A stretch of DNA of 53,699 nucleotides from Spirochaetales bacterium (GTDB taxonomy: Bacteria; Spirochaetota; Spirochaetia; SZUA-6; JAFGRV01), in NCBI GenBank assembly GCA_016930085.1, contig JAFGHO010000050.1:1-53699 (forward strand), read 5' to 3'. The notes under the pieces are model-generated. The model did not search any database and was not told the DNA's origin. It worked only from the letters and a program-made list of their open reading frames with translations. This document shows, piece after piece, positions 49,473-53,699 of the stretch (position 1 is the first letter of the stretch; every line of letters begins with the position of its first letter). The position numbers and the translations under genes are program-made.

Positions 49473-52400
49473 TCAATTATGAGTGAACTTGTTCAGCATA
49501 TCGATCCTGCAATTGGAACGGCACTTTTTATATATGTTTTTCAGATGGGTATTTACCGTATGCGGGGAGACATTGAGCCGGTCTGCGATCTCCTTGTCCG
49601 CGTACCCCTGCCTGACGAGCAGGATAATCTGCTTTTCCTTTTCCGTGATATTGTACAGCCTGCACCGTTCGTCAAAAATTTCAGTGTGTGTTTCTTCCTC
49701 CCCGTCCCCGTCCAGGAAAAACCGGAAAAGCCGTTCCCGGAGTTGAATCGTGTCCGCCCGTTTCTGGTGATCCTTCAGCTTTACGAGGGAATCTATTTTA
49801 TGGACGACTTCGTCGATCAGGAACGGCTTGCAGATATAATCCACGGCCCCGAGCGAGAGGCCGCGGAGTTTGTCGTCGACCCTGGCGGTCAGAAAAAGAA
49901 AGGGGACATGCAGGTACTCACGGATTTCCGCTACCGTACGGTGAAACTCCCATCCGTCCATGACCGGCATCATGATATCGGAAACGATCACATCCGGGGG
50001 ATGCCGCATGCTTTTCAACGTTTCCAGAGCGGTTTTCCCGTTCCGCGCGGTGACGACATTATAACGGGTCCCGATGGTTTCTCCCAGGTAGGAAAGCAGC
50101 TCTTCATTATCCTCTACCAGCAGGATGTTCTTTTTTGCCGCTTCCGTCGTCTTCCCGGGGGAAAGGGAGCTTCCTCCGCTTTCAACCGCATCATGTCGAG
50201 CCCCGGTTTCCGGCGTGATAAAGGGATGGACAAAGACGGCATCCTCATAATAGCGGTGATGGTCGTATACCGGGCCGCCTTCGGGTTTCAGGACGCAGTC
50301 GATCCCGCCGTCCGACGCCCCCCCGTCCGCCGTGTGGAGGGAACCGGATTGCACGGCGCTACCGGCTTTAGCGTTTTCTTTTTCCTCAGCCGGGCGCCTG
50401 AACGCGGGGAGGAGGATGGTGAAGGTCGTCCCTTTTCCCGGCGCGCTTTGCACCGATATACTCCCGCCGAGGAGGCCGATATATTCTTTCACGATGGAAA
50501 GCCCGATCCCCGTACCGCTGTATCTCCTCGTGCTGGAACCGTCCGCCTGGCGGAAGCGTTCGAAAATAAAGGGTAGTTCTTTCTCCGGTATACCGATCCC
50601 ATTGTCCGAAATGACGATTTTCAGCAGTCCCGTGGACATTTCATCGGGCGTTCCCGAAGTATGGGGCCGGACGTGCGGTTTTGTCCGATAGGTTTCCGGG
50701 GCAAAGGGGAATGCCGTTTCCAGACATATGGAGCCCCCGTCCGGAGTGAATTTGAATGCGTTGGAAAGGAGGTTCGAAAGGATTCGGAGTATCTTGTTTC
50801 TGTCCGAATAGACGGAAACAGGCCCGCCGGGGACGTTGACCGTCCAGTTCATGTTCCTGCTCGAAGCCAGGGAAGAAAAGGACGAACGAATCGATGCCAT
50901 TAATGAAGAAAAATCAAAATACTCGGGGGAAAGCTGCATCCGGCCCGCGTCTATCCTTGAAAGGTCGAGGACCTGGTTGATTATATTAAGCAGGTGGTAA
51001 GCGTTTCGCCGTGCGCCCGAGATCAACCCGGCGGCCTTTTCCGGAAGCCCCGATGTGGTATTCATCAAATTCTCAAGGGGCCCGAGGATGAGGGTCAGGG
51101 GTGTTCTGAGTTCATGGGTGATATTCTGGAAGAACTCTGTTTTATATCGGTCTTTTTCCTTGAGCTGCGTATTTATGCTATGTAATTCCTTTGTACGGGC
51201 TTCGACTTCCTTTTTGAGATTCAGGCTGAGGTATTCGGCTGTTTTAAAGGCACGGGAAAATCGTTTGGAAAGGATTATCGACTGGAGAACGAGAAAGACG
51301 ATATTGCCGTAATGAACACTGTCCGGATTCGAGGGCAGGGATCGTATGAATACGGTCACGACATTATAGACGATAAAAAAGAGAAAAATGAGATATCCCC
51401 CGAAAATGTAAGGGAATTCCTTTTGCGCGGTACGACGGGCTTTCATCAGTATATAAAATATATATCCGCAATATATGGCTATGGTAAAGTAAAAGGCAAA
51501 GACCATTCCGGCAACGATCCATGCCGGGACGATAAGGATATATATCGTTTCAAGGACGATAAAGATGAGGCCGGCGCGGACGGTATTCCTGAATACGGCG
51601 GGCCACCTTATCGTATAAAGCTCTTTCACATATAAAATAAAAACCGGAAAGGCCCATATGACCGATATCCCTTCCAGTTTGAGCCGGACGCTGAAAATAT
51701 GCGGGAGTGTCGCGGGTAATATCACATCGATTTTCAAATTCAAATAGCGCACGAAGCATATAATACAGAAAACGAAGAAATAGAGACTTGCCCTGTCACT
51801 CTTTCGTTCCAGCCAGAGAACAAAATGATAGCAGGACATCATAAACAGGATACCGAGAATAACCGCGTATTGAAAAATATCCATGCACAGGTGCCGCGTC
51901 AACTGGTTCATCGTTCCCAGCTTGAGACTATGGGAAGGTCCCCCGAAATTGTTGATAAAGTTGGATATTTTCCAGGATATGACGTATTCCCGGGTATCCG
52001 GGGGAAGGGGAATGATGACAGGAAGGAATCTGGGCACAGACCCTTTTCTGGTATCGCCGGCCTTTCCGGATTCCGCGATTTTTTTGCCATTGACATAGAA
52101 AACGGATGAAGTGAGACTCATTTTGCAGTATAGGCCGATGGGGGTTTTCGAATTGCTTTTCAACCGTAAACGGAGCCAGCAATACCCGAAACGTTCTCCC
52201 GTCCGGTCATTCCAGTTGCCCGGCACCTTGAAATTTTCCCATGCCGAATCATCGTAATCCGTACCGGTGAAATCGGGATCGTCCCGCATCCATGTGAATT
52301 TCCAGTCCCCCGTCAGGTCGATTATCCCGTCCTTCTCGAATTCCCAATCGCCCGTATCGATACGGCCATTCTGAATGCATGGTGCCGTTTTTTGTAAACC

Positions 52401-52493
52401 GGAATGACAGGAATAAGCAATGATACCGGTAACAATAATTGCCAGTATCGCGGGAAACGTTTTCGATCGACGATTATTTTTCAATTTTCTCAT
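49473..52493 (-). CDS. Hybrid sensor histidine kinase with 7TMR-DISM sensor, receiver and LuxR output
   Basis: A 1006-residue one-protein phosphorelay. After an N-terminal signal/anchor (possible lipobox IIAYSC) comes a periplasmic beta-sandwich sensor (GIIDLTGDWKFTW, YCWLRLRLKS), typical of 7TMR-DISM proteins that may bind carbohydrates. Seven transmembrane helices follow (about 200-410), then HisKA with FFQNITHELRTPLTLILGPL (His about 459), and HATPase with NLLSNAFKFTPDGG and GTGIGLSIVKE. A receiver has DIMMPVMDGWEF (Asp about 837), and a C-terminal LuxR-type HTH ends the protein (GYADKEIADRLNVSPHTVN). Having its own DNA-binding domain, it may regulate genes directly from the membrane. A secreted glycosidase gene is its upstream neighbour. 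Confidence 0.93.
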   Translation of the reverse strand: MRKLKNNRRSKTFPAILAIIVTGIIAYSCHSGLQKTAPCIQNGRIDTGDWEFEKDGIIDLTGDWKFTWMRDDPDFTGTDYDDSAWENFKVPGNWNDRTGERFGYCWLRLRLKSNSKTPIGLYCKMSLTSSVFYVNGKKIAESGKAGDTRKGSVPRFLPVIIPLPPDTREYVISWKISNFINNFGGPSHSLKLGTMNQLTRHLCMDIFQYAVILGILFMMSCYHFVLWLERKSDRASLYFFVFCIICFVRYLNLKIDVILPATLPHIFSVRLKLEGISVIWAFPVFILYVKELYTIRWPAVFRNTVRAGLIFIVLETIYILIVPAWIVAGMVFAFYFTIAIYCGYIFYILMKARRTAQKEFPYIFGGYLIFLFFIVYNVVTVFIRSLPSNPDSVHYGNIVFLVLQSIILSKRFSRAFKTAEYLSLNLKKEVEARTKELHSINTQLKEKDRYKTEFFQNITHELRTPLTLILGPLENLMNTTSGLPEKAAGLISGARRNAYHLLNIINQVLDLSRIDAGRMQLSPEYFDFSSLMASIRSSFSSLASSRNMNWTVNVPGGPVSVYSDRNKILRILSNLLSNAFKFTPDGGSICLETAFPFAPETYRTKPHVRPHTSGTPDEMSTGLLKIVISDNGIGIPEKELPFIFERFRQADGSSTRRYSGTGIGLSIVKEYIGLLGGSISVQSAPGKGTTFTILLPAFRRPAEEKENAKAGSAVQSGSLHTADGGASDGGIDCVLKPEGGPVYDHHRYYEDAVFVHPFITPETGARHDAVESGGSSLSPGKTTEAAKKNILLVEDNEELLSYLGETIGTRYNVVTARNGKTALETLKSMRHPPDVIVSDIMMPVMDGWEFHRTVAEIREYLHVPFLFLTARVDDKLRGLSLGAVDYICKPFLIDEVVHKIDSLVKLKDHQKRADTIQLRERLFRFFLDGDGEEETHTEIFDERCRLYNITEKEKQIILLVRQGYADKEIADRLNVSPHTVNTHLKNIYKKCRSNCRIDMLNKFTHN

Positions 52494-52627
52494 CTATTTT
52501 TATTCATAGACCACTATGTGCGAAAAAATTATATGCTGATCGGTATATTTTCTTATACCATGGGATATACCGGACACCGGATATGCCGCAGAAGGCATAC
52601 ACCGGCTGTGATTTTCTTTTGGCAGGT

Positions 52628-52664
52628 AAAAAAAGGCCTGTCCGATAATGTTCGGACAGGCCTT
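52628..52664 (-). terminator. Intrinsic terminator of glycosidase gene
   Basis: On the minus strand a 13-bp perfect stem (arms 52633-52645 and 52652-52664, 6-base loop) runs directly into seven T. It lies 38 bases after the glycosidase stop. Confidence 0.88.
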
Positions 52665-52701
52665 CATCGGATATAGCGCCCTCGGGGGCGTTTTTTCGTT
52701 A

Positions 52702-53699
52702 TTACTTCGACTGCCGGCAGTAATTCTGAAGCAGTACCCTTGCCTCGCCGCAAATATCGAAACTTCCCCATCCGCCCAACATCTCTATGCAGAATATCGT
52801 GGCGCCCAGTACGTAAGCATCCTGGCGCAGATTGTCGTCATACCATTTCAACTGCTCGACATAGTCCTGAGCGTTCGTGAAATCTTTCCACCCCCCGCCG
52901 TGGCCGATGACTCCCCCGTCGATGCCGCATTCGGTAATAACGGCATTGATCACGCGATTGGTCGGTATGAGGTATTGATTGTATAATTTCCGGTACCTCA
53001 GTGTGTGCCATCCGTCCCCGATCATCGATGGGGCGTCGTATTCGTGAAGCCCCAATATTCCCCCGTGTGCCATTGCCGCATCGATCGCTTCGTAAAACCT
53101 TTGAATGATGGCAGGGTTGGTGACATCCGGGGTGCCCTGGCTGAAATTGCCGATACAGGCCTTTCTGCCGTGCTGGGCGAGAATTTCGACACGGCGGACT
53201 TCAAAAGCATTGTACCACACCATCGCGCCTTCGCTTCCGACACCCGGTTCGTTCAGTCCTTCCCAGTAATCGACATCGGGATTGTTCAAAATCGTATTCC
53301 CGAACTGGTTCCACCAGAGTTGCGCCTGTGCCCGTGCGTCCGCTTCGTCCCATTCTTTTCCCGCCGGCTGATTCGGTATGAATAGTCTCGCGATTACCCT
53401 GGTATTGGGGGAGACCGATTTGATCTGTTTTACCCAGCCGACTTCATTCAGCACTTTTACGAATCCCGGTTGGGCGGCCTGAATAAATTGACCGGATTCC
53501 CCGAACCCGTTGCAAAAGGCGGTATGAATTGTCAGTTTGCTTCGTGTCGGTGGGGGCGGGGGTGTGGGCGGGGGCGTCGGGAGATCTCCGACGTGGATGA
53601 CGGCCGAATCATGCAAAACGCCGTCACAGGAAACGGTAAAGGTGTAGGTGCCGGAAGAGGGCGGGATGATGCGCTCTTCATTGGCAGGGGAGCAGCGGA
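52702..53699 (-). CDS. Secreted clan GH-A glycoside hydrolase, N-terminus beyond window
   Basis: The frame is open to the window edge. The first visible part (SSGTYTFTVSCDGVLHDSAV) is the end of an Ig/PKD-like domain. A linker follows (PTPPPTPPPPPTRSK), then a catalytic domain of about 280 residues. This has strand IHTAFCNGFGE, the acid/base Glu in YWEGLNEPG, and a probable nucleophile Glu in VITECGIDGG, the spacing of clan GH-A TIM barrels. The GH family cannot be set by eye. Pro linkers plus Ig-like modules are typical of extracellular polysaccharide-degrading enzymes. It has its own terminator. Confidence 0.85.
   Translation of the reverse strand, partial: RCSPANEERIIPPSSGTYTFTVSCDGVLHDSAVIHVGDLPTPPPTPPPPPTRSKLTIHTAFCNGFGESGQFIQAAQPGFVKVLNEVGWVKQIKSVSPNTRVIARLFIPNQPAGKEWDEADARAQAQLWWNQFGNTILNNPDVDYWEGLNEPGVGSEGAMVWYNAFEVRRVEILAQHGRKACIGNFSQGTPDVTNPAIIQRFYEAIDAAMAHGGILGLHEYDAPSMIGDGWHTLRYRKLYNQYLIPTNRVINAVITECGIDGGVIGHGGGWKDFTNAQDYVEQLKWYDDNLRQDAYVLGATIFCIEMLGGWGSFDICGEARVLLQNYCRQSK

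Overview
The window looks like chromosomal DNA of a free-living spirochaete (Spirochaetota) with intermediate GC. Three things point there. (1) The order rplU-prp-rpmA-obg-yqeK-lytR-rsfS, then spoVG-tRNA-rplY-pth-tilS-ftsH, matches the order I recall from Borrelia and Treponema. (2) The elongation factor G resembles mitochondrial EFG1, the type also found in spirochaetes, planctomycetes and some delta-proteobacteria. (3) There are many lipoproteins with loose lipoboxes, several PilZ proteins and a SpoVG. No search was run, so the assignment rests on recognition.

Layout. 1-1575: the 3' end of an endonuclease-less group II intron, inserted antisense into the end of a frameshifted ACC-deaminase/D-cysteine-desulfhydrase-type gene. 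1821-8414: accessory and envelope genes (lipoprotein hydrolase, zinc-ribbon/rhomboid/TPR protease, Gly-rich lipoprotein, small Cys protein, PilZ protein with exported partner). 8445-19233: mfd, two tandem PilZ genes, tRNA-Glu(CTC), a RecA/KaiC-like ATPase coupled to EF-G, an ArsC/Spx-like protein, a NagB-LmbE fusion, a VOC protein and a stand-alone MshEN-like domain. 19255-24116: metallophosphoesterase, transglutaminase-DUF350 pair and a YgiQ radical SAM protein.

24468-39782 is the conserved translation/ribosome-assembly island: L21, Prp, L27, Obg, YqeK, LytR, RsfS, then a nearly all-Asp/Glu protein, nadC, nadB, a decayed stretch, a membrane pentapeptide-repeat protein, ispE, spoVG, tRNA-Gln(TTG), L25/CTC, Pth, TilS and FtsH. 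nadD, often found between obg and yqeK, is not there.

39833-43638: exported TPR protein and HtrA-like lipoprotein protease, translationally coupled. 43639-44313: non-coding, partly decayed DNA ending in a Rex-controlled promoter. 44314-47298: rex-serC-serA, where an NADH-sensing repressor probably controls serine synthesis and itself. 47463-49415: lipoprotein-FecR-lipoprotein cluster. 49473-52493: a hybrid histidine kinase carrying both REC and LuxR output domains. 52702-53699: a secreted clan GH-A glycosidase running off the window.

The most notable observations are a pth gene that appears to start on a non-AUG/GUG/UUG codon, a two-operator Rex promoter with a 34-bp palindrome over the -10 box, six genes whose -10 boxes lie so close to the start codon that the mRNAs would be leaderless or nearly so, the acidic protein converging on rsfS, and a stand-alone MshEN-like protein near three PilZ proteins. 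I see no CRISPR array, prophage or rRNA.
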